From positions 1 through 7,974 of the forward strand of contig CAYRZF010000090.1 of NCBI GenBank assembly GCA_964428805.1: a DNA stretch of 7,974 bases. Reading direction: 5' to 3'. The position numbers were made by a program, and so were the translations under genes. Source of the DNA: CAYRZF01 sp964428805. GTDB taxonomy: Bacteria; Methylomirabilota; Methylomirabilia; Rokubacteriales; CSP1-6. The notes under the pieces were generated by a model. That model had not been told where the DNA came from, did no database searches, and saw only the letters and a list, made by a program, of their open reading frames with translations. Positions 1 through 7,055 of the stretch are shown in pieces (positions within the stretch are counted from its first letter, which is position 1; the number at the start of each line of letters is the position of its first letter).

Positions 1-1407
<1,407 letters not shown>

Positions 1408-1420
1408 GTCTTCCCCAGGC

Positions 1421-1436
1421 GGGGCGACAGCGCCCC
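1421..1436 (+). terminator. Possible weak terminator hairpin after the response regulator
   Basis: GGGGCG and CGCCCC form a perfect 6-bp GC stem around an ACAG loop, 13 nt after the regulator's stop codon. No T-run follows, so this is not a canonical intrinsic terminator. It could be a non-canonical terminator or simply GC-rich chance pairing. Confidence 0.25.
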
Positions 1437-1641
1437 ACTCTCGTCGCCGTCCGCTCACGCGAACTCCCTGCCTCTCCTGACTTTTCTCGCTGGGATTCGG
1501 GTTACGTCTGGTCGGCTCTCCTGTTCGAAGTGCTCAAAGGTCGGGGCCGATCTGCACCATTGGGGCGCTCTCACCCCACTTCATCCCGGTCGCAATCCGG
1601 CGCCGTTGGCTGAACCGACTGGAATTGTTGACGTTCCGGTT

Positions 1642-1657
1642 TGGCATCGAGGTTGCT
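1642..1657 (+). promoter_or_regulatory. Sigma-54 (-24/-12) promoter of the usp-birA operon
   Basis: The sequence TGGCATCGAGGTTGCT matches the sigma-54 pattern TGGCAC(G)-N4-TTGC(A/T), with the correct spacing between the invariant GG and GC. The only core departure is T for C in the -24 hexamer. Transcription would start near 1667-1670, giving a leader of roughly 45 nt before the ATG at 1712. Its position directly ahead of the first usp gene, and directly after a sigma-54 activator gene, strongly supports a real promoter. Confidence 0.85.
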
Positions 1658-1711
1658 CAATTGATTGGGATGGAGACTGTGTAACGAAACGAAGGAAGAG
1701 AGGGGAGAGCG

Positions 1712-2203
1712 ATGAAACTCAGGAAAATTCTGGTTCCCCTGGACGGATCCGCGCTGGCGGAAGCGGTGCTGTCGAGGGCCATCGAGCTGGTAAAGGACTC
1801 GGGAGCGAAGGTGGAGCTCCTCCGCGCGGTCGAAGCTCACACGATACCGGGCGTTGACCCCACCGAAGCGCAGATTAAAGTCGTCGCGGAAGGTGAGGCC
1901 TACCTGGCAGATGTGGCCGCCCGGCTGAAGGCGGACGGAATCGGGGACGTGGCGACCTCGGTCTGGTACGGCCCGGCGGCGTACGCAATCATCGAGGCGG
2001 CCCGGCTTCGCAAGGTGGACCTGATCGCGATGACGACCCACGGCCGGAGCGGGCTCGGGCGTCTCATCCTGGGAAGCGTGGCGGAGTCGGTGCTGCGCGG
2101 GACTACGGTCCCGATCCTCCTCGACCGCGTTGCTGAGGCGCCGGTGGAACGGCCGACGGCCGAGGGCGTGGCCGCGCCCTGGCCTGAGATCCGGCGTGGC
2201 TGA
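1712..2203 (+). CDS. Universal stress protein (UspA family), first of three
   Basis: This is a 163-residue single-domain Usp. It begins with the typical strand KILVPLDGS, where D11 is the conserved nucleotide-site aspartate. The phosphate-binding motif is near the end: THG at 109-111, nine residues, then G121-S122, followed by VAESVL. In the classical G-x2-G-x9-G(S/T) motif the first glycine is threonine here (T108), a variant known from other Usp sequences, so ATP binding is plausible but not proven. A tail of about 22 residues after the last strand (TTVPILLDR) is longer than in the next Usp. The start at 1712 follows AGGGGAG closely and lies about 45 nt after the predicted sigma-54 start site. 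It heads a run of three usp genes and birA. Usp proteins are cytoplasmic stress-survival factors; the specific role is unknown. Confidence 0.93.
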   Translation: MKLRKILVPLDGSALAEAVLSRAIELVKDSGAKVELLRAVEAHTIPGVDPTEAQIKVVAEGEAYLADVAARLKADGIGDVATSVWYGPAAYAIIEAARLRKVDLIAMTTHGRSGLGRLILGSVAESVLRGTTVPILLDRVAEAPVERPTAEGVAAPWPEIRRG

Positions 2204-2240
2204 GAGGCAACACGCCTGCCCCACAGAAAGGAGTCGCGCG

Positions 2241-2687
2241 ATGAAGAAGATTCGGAGAATTCTCCACCCGACTGATTTCTCCCGCGCCTCGGGTGCCGCC
2301 TTCACGGAAGCCGTGGCCGTGGCCAAAGCGAATCGGGCTGAGCTGTTGCTCGTCCACGTCCTCCTGCCACCGACCCCGTTCATCGCCGACGGCTATGTTG
2401 CGCCCAGGACCTACGCGGACCTGGAAGCGGCAGCGCGCCGGGGAGCGCAGCGGCAACTGGCGAAGCTGTTGGCCAAAGCCAAGCAAGCCAAAGCGCGGGT
2501 CAAGGCGGTGCTGCTGGAGGGTGTGCCCTACTACCAGATCCCGCGGGTGGCCCGACGCATGCGCGCGGACCTGATCGTGATGGGGACGCACGGCCGGACG
2601 GGGCTGCCGAAGTTCTTCCTGGGGAGCGTGGCCGAGCGGGTGATTCCGCTGGCGCCCTGCCCCGTGACGACGGTCCGCGGGAGGTAA
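2241..2687 (+). CDS. Universal stress protein (UspA family), second of three
   Basis: This 148-residue Usp has a standard family length. It opens with RRILHPTDFS, where D12 is the conserved aspartate. It carries the intact ATP-binding motif G115-T-H-G118, nine residues (RTGLPKFFL), then G128-S129. The HPTDFS opening and complete glycine motif mark it as a different Usp subgroup from its two neighbours, which share KILVPLDGS and MTTHGRSGLGR. The ATG at 2241 is chosen because AAAGGAG lies 7-8 nt upstream and translation then begins at the first Usp strand. The frame is open further upstream, to about 2130, but that part overlaps the preceding usp and has no Usp similarity. It is 37 nt after the first usp and 12 nt before the third, so it should be in the same transcript. 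Confidence 0.93.
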   Translation: MKKIRRILHPTDFSRASGAAFTEAVAVAKANRAELLLVHVLLPPTPFIADGYVAPRTYADLEAAARRGAQRQLAKLLAKAKQAKARVKAVLLEGVPYYQIPRVARRMRADLIVMGTHGRTGLPKFFLGSVAERVIPLAPCPVTTVRGR

Positions 2688-2699
2688 GGGAGGTAACGA

Positions 2700-3182
2700 A
2701 TGAAAATCGCAAAGATCCTGGTCCCCCTGGATGGTTCCCCTGTGGCGGAGGCGATCCTTCCGTTCATCGAGCAGATCGCCGGCCCGCTGGACATGGAGAT
2801 CGTCCTCCTCCGCGTGGTGCCGCTGACCTCCCTTGACGTGGACGCGATGGCCAAACAGGTTGGAGCCGGGGATCCGATCCTCAAGGAGTTGGACGCGCAG
2901 GGATACCTCGAGCCGCGAGTGGAAACGCTCAAGGCCAGGGGGATCCGCGCCGGCGCTCGCGTTCGGATCGGAGATCCTCCGACCCAGATCGTGGCCGCGG
3001 CCGAGGAGATCGGGGCCGACTTGATCGCGATGACGACCCATGGGCGCAGCGGCCTCGGCCGGCTCCTGTTCGGCTCGGTGGCCGAGGCGGTCCTGCGCGC
3101 CGCCTCCGTCCCTGTGTTCCTGATGCGCATGACCGAACGGGCTCTCCAAGGCGCCGTGCCGGCAGCGGGGAAGTTAGGATGA
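2700..3182 (+). CDS. Universal stress protein (UspA family), third of three
   Basis: This is a 160-residue Usp opening with AKILVPLDGS (D11). The phosphate-binding region is T112-T-H-G115, nine residues (RSGLGRLLF), then G125-S126. As in the first copy, the first motif glycine is threonine, and the GRSGLGRL block is shared, so copies one and three look like closer paralogues than either is to copy two. The middle segment (about 42-85) is long and differs from both others. The start has GGGAGGTAA immediately upstream. The stop TGA overlaps the ATG of the biotin ligase gene in an ATGA arrangement, which implies translational coupling to it. It is presumably cytoplasmic and nucleotide-binding; the physiological role is not visible. 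Confidence 0.93.
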   Translation: MKIAKILVPLDGSPVAEAILPFIEQIAGPLDMEIVLLRVVPLTSLDVDAMAKQVGAGDPILKELDAQGYLEPRVETLKARGIRAGARVRIGDPPTQIVAAAEEIGADLIAMTTHGRSGLGRLLFGSVAEAVLRAASVPVFLMRMTERALQGAVPAAGKLG

Positions 3183-4036
3183 ACGTCAGCCGGATCAGAG
3201 GGAGGGATACCCCCGTGCCCACTGAGGTTTCGATCCTGCAGGATGCGCTCAGCATCGAGCTGATCCGCCGGCAGCTCTCGGCCCAAGCGGTCGGGCGCCA
3301 GATCTATCTGTTCGGCGAGGTGACCTCGACGAACGAAGTGCTCCGCAATCTGGCCAAGGCCGGGGCGCGGGAGGGGACCGTCGTCCTGGCCGAGGGCCAG
3401 ACCGCCGGGCGGGGACGGCTCGGCAAGTCGTGGTTTTCACCGTTCGGCGTCAACCTCTACGCCTCCGTCCTGTTCCGGCCCGCCATCGGTCCGACGGAGG
3501 CCCCGGTGTTTTCGTTCATCGCCTCCCTGGCGCTGGCCGATGCGATTCGGGCGCTCGGGCTCCCCGCGGCCATCAAGTGGCCCAACGATGTGCTCGTGGA
3601 ACGGAAGAAAGTGGCCGGGGTTCTCGCCGAGGTGGCCACCTCCGACGATCGGTTGAACTACGTGATCCTCGGCGTCGGGGTGAACCTCAACGTGGAGCAC
3701 AAAGCGCTCGTGGCAGCGCTGGGGGAGGCCGGCCGCGCCGCGGGCTCGCTCCGGGACGTGGCGGGGAAGGCCATCGATCGGAACGCCTTCGCCGCGAGCT
3801 TCCTCAGCTTCCTCGACGAATGGCTCCTGGTCTATCGGGACCGGGGCGGCGCGGCCCTCCTCAGCGCTTGGCGCGATCGGGACATCCTGACGGGTCGCCG
3901 CGTGCAGGTGCGCGAGGAACGAATCACTTTCGACGGAAAGGCGCTGGGCGTCCACGCCGACGGGCAGCTCGTCGTGGAGGACTCGAAGGGCCTCACCCGG
4001 AAGGTCGTGTCGGGGGAAGTCCGCCTCCTGGACTGA
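3179..4036 (+). CDS. birA: Biotin-[acetyl-CoA-carboxylase] ligase, BirA-like without HTH
   Basis: This 285-residue enzyme should activate biotin with ATP to biotinyl-5'-AMP and attach it to the biotin carboxyl carrier protein of acetyl-CoA carboxylase or related enzymes. The catalytic domain shows TSTN at 49-52, the biotinyl-AMP loop GRGRLGKSW at 77-85, KWPNDV at 133-138, K144 in KVAGVLAE, and GVGVN at 165-169. A C-terminal SH3-like domain occupies about 237-285. There is no N-terminal DNA-binding domain, so this is a monofunctional ligase rather than a BirA repressor. ATG 3179 overlaps the upstream usp by 4 nt. An in-frame GTG at 3215 (codon 13), with GAGGGAGGG about 8 nt upstream, is a credible alternative start. 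Co-transcription with stress genes is unusual for this housekeeping enzyme. The product call is firm; the start is less so. Confidence 0.93.
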   Translation: MNVSRIRGRDTPVPTEVSILQDALSIELIRRQLSAQAVGRQIYLFGEVTSTNEVLRNLAKAGAREGTVVLAEGQTAGRGRLGKSWFSPFGVNLYASVLFRPAIGPTEAPVFSFIASLALADAIRALGLPAAIKWPNDVLVERKKVAGVLAEVATSDDRLNYVILGVGVNLNVEHKALVAALGEAGRAAGSLRDVAGKAIDRNAFAASFLSFLDEWLLVYRDRGGAALLSAWRDRDILTGRRVQVREERITFDGKALGVHADGQLVVEDSKGLTRKVVSGEVRLLD

Positions 4037-4059
4037 AGGGGCGCCCTACCCCCGCCCCA

Positions 4060-4081
4060 CCTGGGGTGCCGACGCCTCAGG
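4060..4081 (+). terminator. Hairpin after birA, possible terminator
   Basis: CCTGGGGTG pairs with CGCCTCAGG to give a 9-bp stem, including two G-T wobbles, around a CCGA tetraloop. It begins 24 nt after the birA stop. Only TTG follows, not a real T-run, so it is a weak or factor-assisted terminator at best. The position, between two transcription units and before a new promoter, is right for a terminator. Confidence 0.4.
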
Positions 4082-4088
4082 TTGTGAC

Positions 4089-4098
4089 CGACATGTCG
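4089..4098 (+). promoter_or_regulatory. Palindrome, possible activator-binding site
   Basis: CGACATGTCG is a perfect 10-bp palindrome centred about 85 nt before the predicted start of the second sigma-54 promoter. An AT-rich stretch (about 4099-4127) separates it from the promoter, as often seen where DNA bends between an enhancer and a sigma-54 promoter. This is a candidate enhancer only; one short palindrome in GC-rich DNA can occur by chance. Confidence 0.25.
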
Positions 4099-4152
4099 AG
4101 TTATACTTCCCCCAACCCTTTATTTTCCGACGCCCCTGCCCCACCTCGGTGG

Positions 4153-4168
4153 TGGCACCTCGGTTGCA
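4153..4168 (+). promoter_or_regulatory. Sigma-54 (-24/-12) promoter of the membrane/Met-rich/eRF1-like operon
   Basis: TGGCACCTCGGTTGCA matches the sigma-54 core elements TGGCAC and TTGCA exactly, with correct spacing. Transcription should begin near 4179, leaving about 35 nt of leader before the ATG at 4215, which has a GAGGAG ribosome binding site at 4201-4206. The dyad CCACC-TC-GGTGG at 4141-4152 abuts its upstream edge. This is the second such promoter in under 3 kb. Confidence 0.9.
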
Positions 4169-4214
4169 GAGTTGTGGGGCGGCGAAGTGAACCAGCGAAA
4201 GAGGAGAGTCAACA

Positions 4215-4820
4215 ATGAACGGTAATGAGCACCTCGAAGAGCGAAGAGAGGCTTCGACGGCCTCGCTGGCCTTGGTCGTGGGGATCCTGATCGGAAGCGC
4301 GCTGGCCTTCGTCCTGGCCACCGCCCCGTTCTCGGCGCTCCTGGGCCCCAGCCAGGCCGCGCTGCCGGCCATGTTCCACGGGTTGGCGGCGTTCCTCTAC
4401 CTGTTCGTAGGAACCATCGGGCTCTATTTGGCCTGGCGCCTCTGGACGGGACGGATCCGGGCCTTCGCCGACCTCCAGCTCCTGGCCGCGGTGTCCGCCA
4501 CCTTTTCATTGCTGGCGATCATCTTCGGCAACTGGCTCTACATCTACTACCGGGCGAAGGACTCGGCCAGCCCACGCTCGTGGTTCATGGCCAACATGCC
4601 GGTGGTCCACAAGATCTTTTTCGAGTTCAAGGAGTTCATGGCGCTGTTCACCTTGCCCCTGACGGTGGCCGCCGCGTTCATCCTTTGGTACTACGGCGCC
4701 CAGGTCCTGGATCGCAAGTGGACGCGTTACACAGTGGCGGTGCTCCTGGCGCTGTCGTTCTTCTACCTGGTAATCGCCTTCGGGCTGGGAGCTGCGGTGA
4801 CCAAACTGAAGCCCGCCTAG
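4215..4820 (+). CDS. Multi-pass membrane protein of unknown function
   Basis: I do not recognise a named family. The 201-residue protein has a short charged N terminus (NEHLEERRE) and about five hydrophobic spans, at roughly 17-38, 53-76, 87-111, 139-162 and 171-195, so it should be an inner-membrane protein. Two histidines sit at or near membrane edges (H55 in AMFHG and H132 in VVHK), and the loop at about 111-140 is rich in aromatic and charged residues. Membrane histidines can bind haem or metal, but nothing here proves that. The gene is first after a consensus sigma-54 promoter, with GAGGAG 8 nt before the ATG. The next gene, also a membrane protein, follows after 25 nt, and the pair may form a complex (inference). 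Confidence 0.88.
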   Translation: MNGNEHLEERREASTASLALVVGILIGSALAFVLATAPFSALLGPSQAALPAMFHGLAAFLYLFVGTIGLYLAWRLWTGRIRAFADLQLLAAVSATFSLLAIIFGNWLYIYYRAKDSASPRSWFMANMPVVHKIFFEFKEFMALFTLPLTVAAAFILWYYGAQVLDRKWTRYTVAVLLALSFFYLVIAFGLGAAVTKLKPA

Positions 4821-4845
4821 TCGGACGACGATAAGGAGAAAAGTT

Positions 4846-5253
4846 ATGAGCGCGAAGATTCTCGAGCGGGACCCTAAAGTTGAGGTGGCGTGGACGCCCG
4901 CCGTGAGCCGGCCCATTCCGAGCGGGCCCGCGGTGGCGGCCATCATCTCTGCCGTCCTGGGAATGATCACACTGGCCGTAGTGAACTGGGGGACCGCCGC
5001 TTCGAAAGAGCTCAATACATGGGTCCACGGGATCGGCAAGCTCTGGATGCCGGGCGCCGAGGGGATCGGGCCCTACTCGGGGAAGGAGACCCTCTCCCTC
5101 CTGGTGTGGATCGGGAGCTGGGTTGTGCTTCACCTCGCGCTGAGGAACCGGGAGCTGAACCTGGGCCGGTGGCTGATCGTCTTTCTCGTCGGGGTAGGCA
5201 TCGCCACGACCCTGCTCTGGCCACCGGTGTTCGAGTACCTGGCGGGACACTAA
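4846..5253 (+). CDS. Small membrane protein of unknown function, probable partner of the preceding gene
   Basis: This 135-residue protein has a hydrophilic N-terminal stretch of about 25 residues and three likely membrane spans, near 28-48, 82-99 and 106-126. The loop between spans one and two (about 49-81) contains NTWVHGIGKLWMPG, rich in W, G and H, which looks conserved and could carry function. It ends soon after the third span with H135. No signal peptide or enzymatic motif is seen and I cannot place it in a named family. AAGGAG at 4833-4838 sits 7 nt before the ATG. It is 25 nt after the five-span membrane protein and 24 nt before the Met-rich secreted protein, so all are presumably one transcript. 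Confidence 0.87.
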   Translation: MSAKILERDPKVEVAWTPAVSRPIPSGPAVAAIISAVLGMITLAVVNWGTAASKELNTWVHGIGKLWMPGAEGIGPYSGKETLSLLVWIGSWVVLHLALRNRELNLGRWLIVFLVGVGIATTLLWPPVFEYLAGH

Positions 5254-5277
5254 CCTTCTCAGGAGGAGGAGAACACT

Positions 5278-5610
5278 ATGAAACGCGCACTCACGATCGC
5301 CGCAGCGGTTGTCCTGGCCGCCCTTGTTGGCGGCGCTGCGCTGGCCCAGATGGGGGAAACGCCGCAGGTCCCGAGGGGGCCGGAGCAGATCTCGAAGATG
5401 ATGGACCTGATGGCCCAGATGCAGGACCAGATGAAGCATATGCAAGAGCAGATGAAGGGCGGAGCGGGCATGGGGCCGATGCAGGGACGCATGGGCCAGA
5501 TGATGGGCATGATGGGGCAGATGCAGGGGATGATGACCCAGCACCAGGAGATGATGAAGCAGTTGTGCCCCCGGGCGATGGGTGGACCGGCTCCCAAGCA
5601 GGGCGGCTAG
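5278..5610 (+). CDS. Secreted or periplasmic methionine-rich small protein
   Basis: This 110-residue protein has a clear Sec signal peptide: MKR, a hydrophobic core to about residue 21, and an ALA-Q cleavage site at 23/24. The mature part of 87 residues contains 21 methionines (24%), arranged as MQ, MM and MG repeats, with many glutamines and glycines, two histidines (H54, H89) and one cysteine (C97). The stretch at about 37-60 looks like an amphipathic helix; 61-86 is glycine/methionine-rich. Clusters of methionines in exported proteins are known ligands for Cu(I) or Ag(I) and can also absorb oxidants, so copper handling or oxidative protection is plausible but inferred. Low complexity means an accessory or structural role is equally possible. 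A very strong AGGAGGAGG ribosome binding site precedes the ATG. The stop codon overlaps the next gene's start by one base. Confidence 0.9.
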   Translation: MKRALTIAAAVVLAALVGGAALAQMGETPQVPRGPEQISKMMDLMAQMQDQMKHMQEQMKGGAGMGPMQGRMGQMMGMMGQMQGMMTQHQEMMKQLCPRAMGGPAPKQGG

Positions 5611-6737
5611 TGGCCCTGGAGGCGCGGTTGACCGAGCTGGCCAGGCTGAAAGGGGCGACGACCCCGGTGGTGAGCGTCTACCTGAACACGCGCTGGGCCG
5701 AAGAGCACCAGCGCGAGCGGGTCCGGGTTTTTTTGAAAACCGAAATCCGGAAGGCCCGCCGGGGCGGGGGCGCCAGGGGGATCGGCTCTGACCTGGACTG
5801 GATCCGGGCAGAGGGAGAGGCGCTCATCACCGAAGGCCGGTTCCCGGAGGCCCATGGAGTGGCGCTCTTCGCCTGCCAGGGGCTGGGTCTCCGGGAGGTC
5901 TTCCCGGTGCGCGTTCCGTTCGAAAATGCCTTCGTGGTGGCGGCCGCTCCCTTCCTGCGTCCCCTGGCGGCGGTGCTCGACAACGCTCCCTCGGCGCTGG
6001 TGGTCTTCGTGGACGGCGAGAGCGCCCGGCTCATCCCGGTCGACGCCGAGGGGGCGGGCGAGGAGGTGGCCCTCGTCAGCGAGGTCCCCGGCCGTCACCG
6101 CCAGGGCGGCTGGGCGCTGCTGGCGCAGTCCCGCTACCAACGGCACATCCAGGATCACCGCGGGCGCCACTTCGAGGCTGTGGCTCAGGCGCTCGTCCAC
6201 CTGGCTGAGGGGAATCAAATCGAGCATATCGTGATGGCTGGAGAGCCGCGGACGATCGTGGCCTTACGCAAACACCTCCCGCGCCGCGTCGCCCGGCGGA
6301 TCGCCGGGAACATCTCCGGCGCCCGTCACGAGTCGGCGAGCGTGCTTCTTGGCCGCGCGGCGGAGCTGCTGGTGAACCTGGAAGGGAGGGAAGAGGCAAA
6401 GGCGGTGGACGCCGTCCTCACCGAGGCGGCGAAGAGCGGGCAGGCCGTCGCGGGAGTCGAGGAAACTCTCGAGGCGGTCAGCCGGGGAGCAGTCCATCGC
6501 CTTTACCTCTTAGACGGGTTCAGCGAACCGGGCCGGGTCTGCGTGGAATGCGGCGCGCTCCAGCGGGGATCCGGCGCAACCTGCCGCCTCTGCGGGAAAG
6601 CGACCAAGGTCACGGAGCTGGGCGAGGCGGTCGTGGATCGGGTGATTGCCGCGGGGGGCAAGGTGGAGGCGATCGGAGTCCACCAGCGGCTCGCGCGCGT
6701 CGGCGGGATGGCGGCGCTCCTCAGGTATCCGCTCTGA
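5610..6737 (+). CDS. eRF1-like (baeRF-type) protein with C-terminal zinc ribbon
   Basis: This 375-residue protein resembles the bacterial/archaeal eRF1-related (baeRF, Vms1/VLRF1-like) group. Support comes from the N-terminal PVVSVYLNT (19-27), the central RQGGWALLAQSRYQRHIQDH block (164-183), the strand IEHIVMAGEP (204-213) followed by a conserved-looking LRKHLPRRV, and the late ARG-AV-type helix leading into LYLLDGF. A zinc ribbon C311-x2-C314-x10-C325-x2-C328 sits near the C terminus. Relatives act as peptidyl-tRNA hydrolases or ribosome-rescue factors; the GGW at 166-168 occupies the region corresponding to the catalytic loop in active members, but activity is not shown. The start is GTG 5610, in a TAGTG overlap with the preceding stop, with no strong ribosome binding site, so translation is probably coupled. 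The frame stays open upstream to about 4890, but that only shadows the genes in the other frame. Confidence 0.85.
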   Translation: MALEARLTELARLKGATTPVVSVYLNTRWAEEHQRERVRVFLKTEIRKARRGGGARGIGSDLDWIRAEGEALITEGRFPEAHGVALFACQGLGLREVFPVRVPFENAFVVAAAPFLRPLAAVLDNAPSALVVFVDGESARLIPVDAEGAGEEVALVSEVPGRHRQGGWALLAQSRYQRHIQDHRGRHFEAVAQALVHLAEGNQIEHIVMAGEPRTIVALRKHLPRRVARRIAGNISGARHESASVLLGRAAELLVNLEGREEAKAVDAVLTEAAKSGQAVAGVEETLEAVSRGAVHRLYLLDGFSEPGRVCVECGALQRGSGATCRLCGKATKVTELGEAVVDRVIAAGGKVEAIGVHQRLARVGGMAALLRYPL

Positions 6738-6908
6738 CACGGGGGGCCCGAGGCGTGAGCTGGGGCGCAACCTGATCCCTGCTTTCGCCGAGGTGGAGCT
6801 CCTCTGCCCGCGCGAGGAGAGCCGGCGCCCGGGGCACGCCCCGCGCGCCATCTACGCTCGGAGCGGAGGCCCCCAGCGACAGTCCCGGGGGCGGACGTTC
6901 CCTACGAG
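6738..6908 (+). other. Non-coding gap after the eRF1-like gene
   Basis: No convincing gene lies here. CGGGGC-AC-GCCCCG at 6830-6843 is a perfect 6-bp inverted repeat that could fold, but the loop is only two bases and no T-run follows, so I do not call a terminator. No -24/-12 promoter was found ahead of the small genes downstream, and no clear -35/-10 promoter is visible by eye. Confidence 0.4.
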
Positions 6909-7055
6909 ATGTCGCTTCACGCCGAGCTCACCTTGAACACGGAGGAGTGCGACCTGTGGACCCAGGTCCAGGAGATCCTGTACCTCGTACGGAGGCTCTC
7001 TCGGATAGCGGCGTTCCAGGACCTGCGCATGCAGAGGAGACTGCTGTGGGAGTGA
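6909..7055 (+). CDS. Hypothetical 48-residue protein
   Basis: The short frame encodes a charged, probably helical peptide (MSLHAELTLNTEECDLW... ending RRLLWE) with one cysteine (C14). There is no signal peptide or membrane span and I recognise no family. No good Shine-Dalgarno precedes ATG 6909, and upstream in the same frame no ATG or GTG occurs back to the stop at 6756-6758. Support is positional: its end overlaps the start of the next small gene by 10 nt, typical of coupled genes. Residues 16-46 look like a leucine/arginine-rich amphipathic helix. It may be a real small protein or a chance frame. Confidence 0.4.
   Translation: MSLHAELTLNTEECDLWTQVQEILYLVRRLSRIAAFQDLRMQRRLLWE

Larger units (their letters stand above)
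1408..1711 (+). other. Non-coding region between the regulator and the usp operon
   Basis: This 304-nt gap holds no convincing gene. It contains the weak hairpin at 1421-1436, an imperfect dyad GGTCGG-GG-CCGATC at 1539-1552, a perfect dyad TGGGG-N8-CCCCA at 1561-1578, and the sigma-54 promoter at 1642-1657. The dyads lie about 90-130 nt before the predicted transcription start, the usual distance for enhancer sites of NtrC-type activators. That role is unproven. A strong-looking purine stretch at about 1691-1707 supplies the ribosome binding site for the next gene. Confidence 0.6.

Noticed and set aside
2130..2240. Upstream extension of the second usp to an earlier start
   Set aside because: The extra residues are W/R/P-rich, overlap the first usp, and lie before a good ribosome binding site and a canonical Usp N terminus at 2241.
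1571..3149. Long minus-strand open frames opposite the usp genes (1571-2383 and 2103-3149)
   Set aside because: They are antisense to clear Usp genes, have H/R/G/P-rich composition without motifs, and mirror each other because the usp genes are paralogous.
3430..4218. Plus-strand frame overlapping birA and the following non-coding region
   Set aside because: It is a shifted frame of birA with arginine/glycine/proline-rich composition, and it runs through the sigma-54 promoter. No homology is visible.
4641..4658. TGGCGC...TTGC inside the first membrane gene as a third sigma-54 promoter
   Set aside because: The distance between the two elements is three bases too long and it is within a coding sequence.
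5398..5580. ATG-rich repetitive stretch as a DNA repeat or CRISPR-like array
   Set aside because: It is the coding sequence for clustered methionines and glutamines; unit lengths are irregular and there are no spacers.
4890..5609. Long open frame continuous with and upstream of the eRF1-like protein
   Set aside because: It overlaps two better-supported genes in other frames, its product is G/D/R/A-rich without any recognisable domain, and the eRF1-like similarity begins just after GTG 5610. Open antisense-like frames of this length are common at this GC content.
6830..6843. CGGGGC-AC-GCCCCG as a terminator
   Set aside because: The loop is only two bases and no T-run follows; chance pairing in GC-rich DNA is likely.
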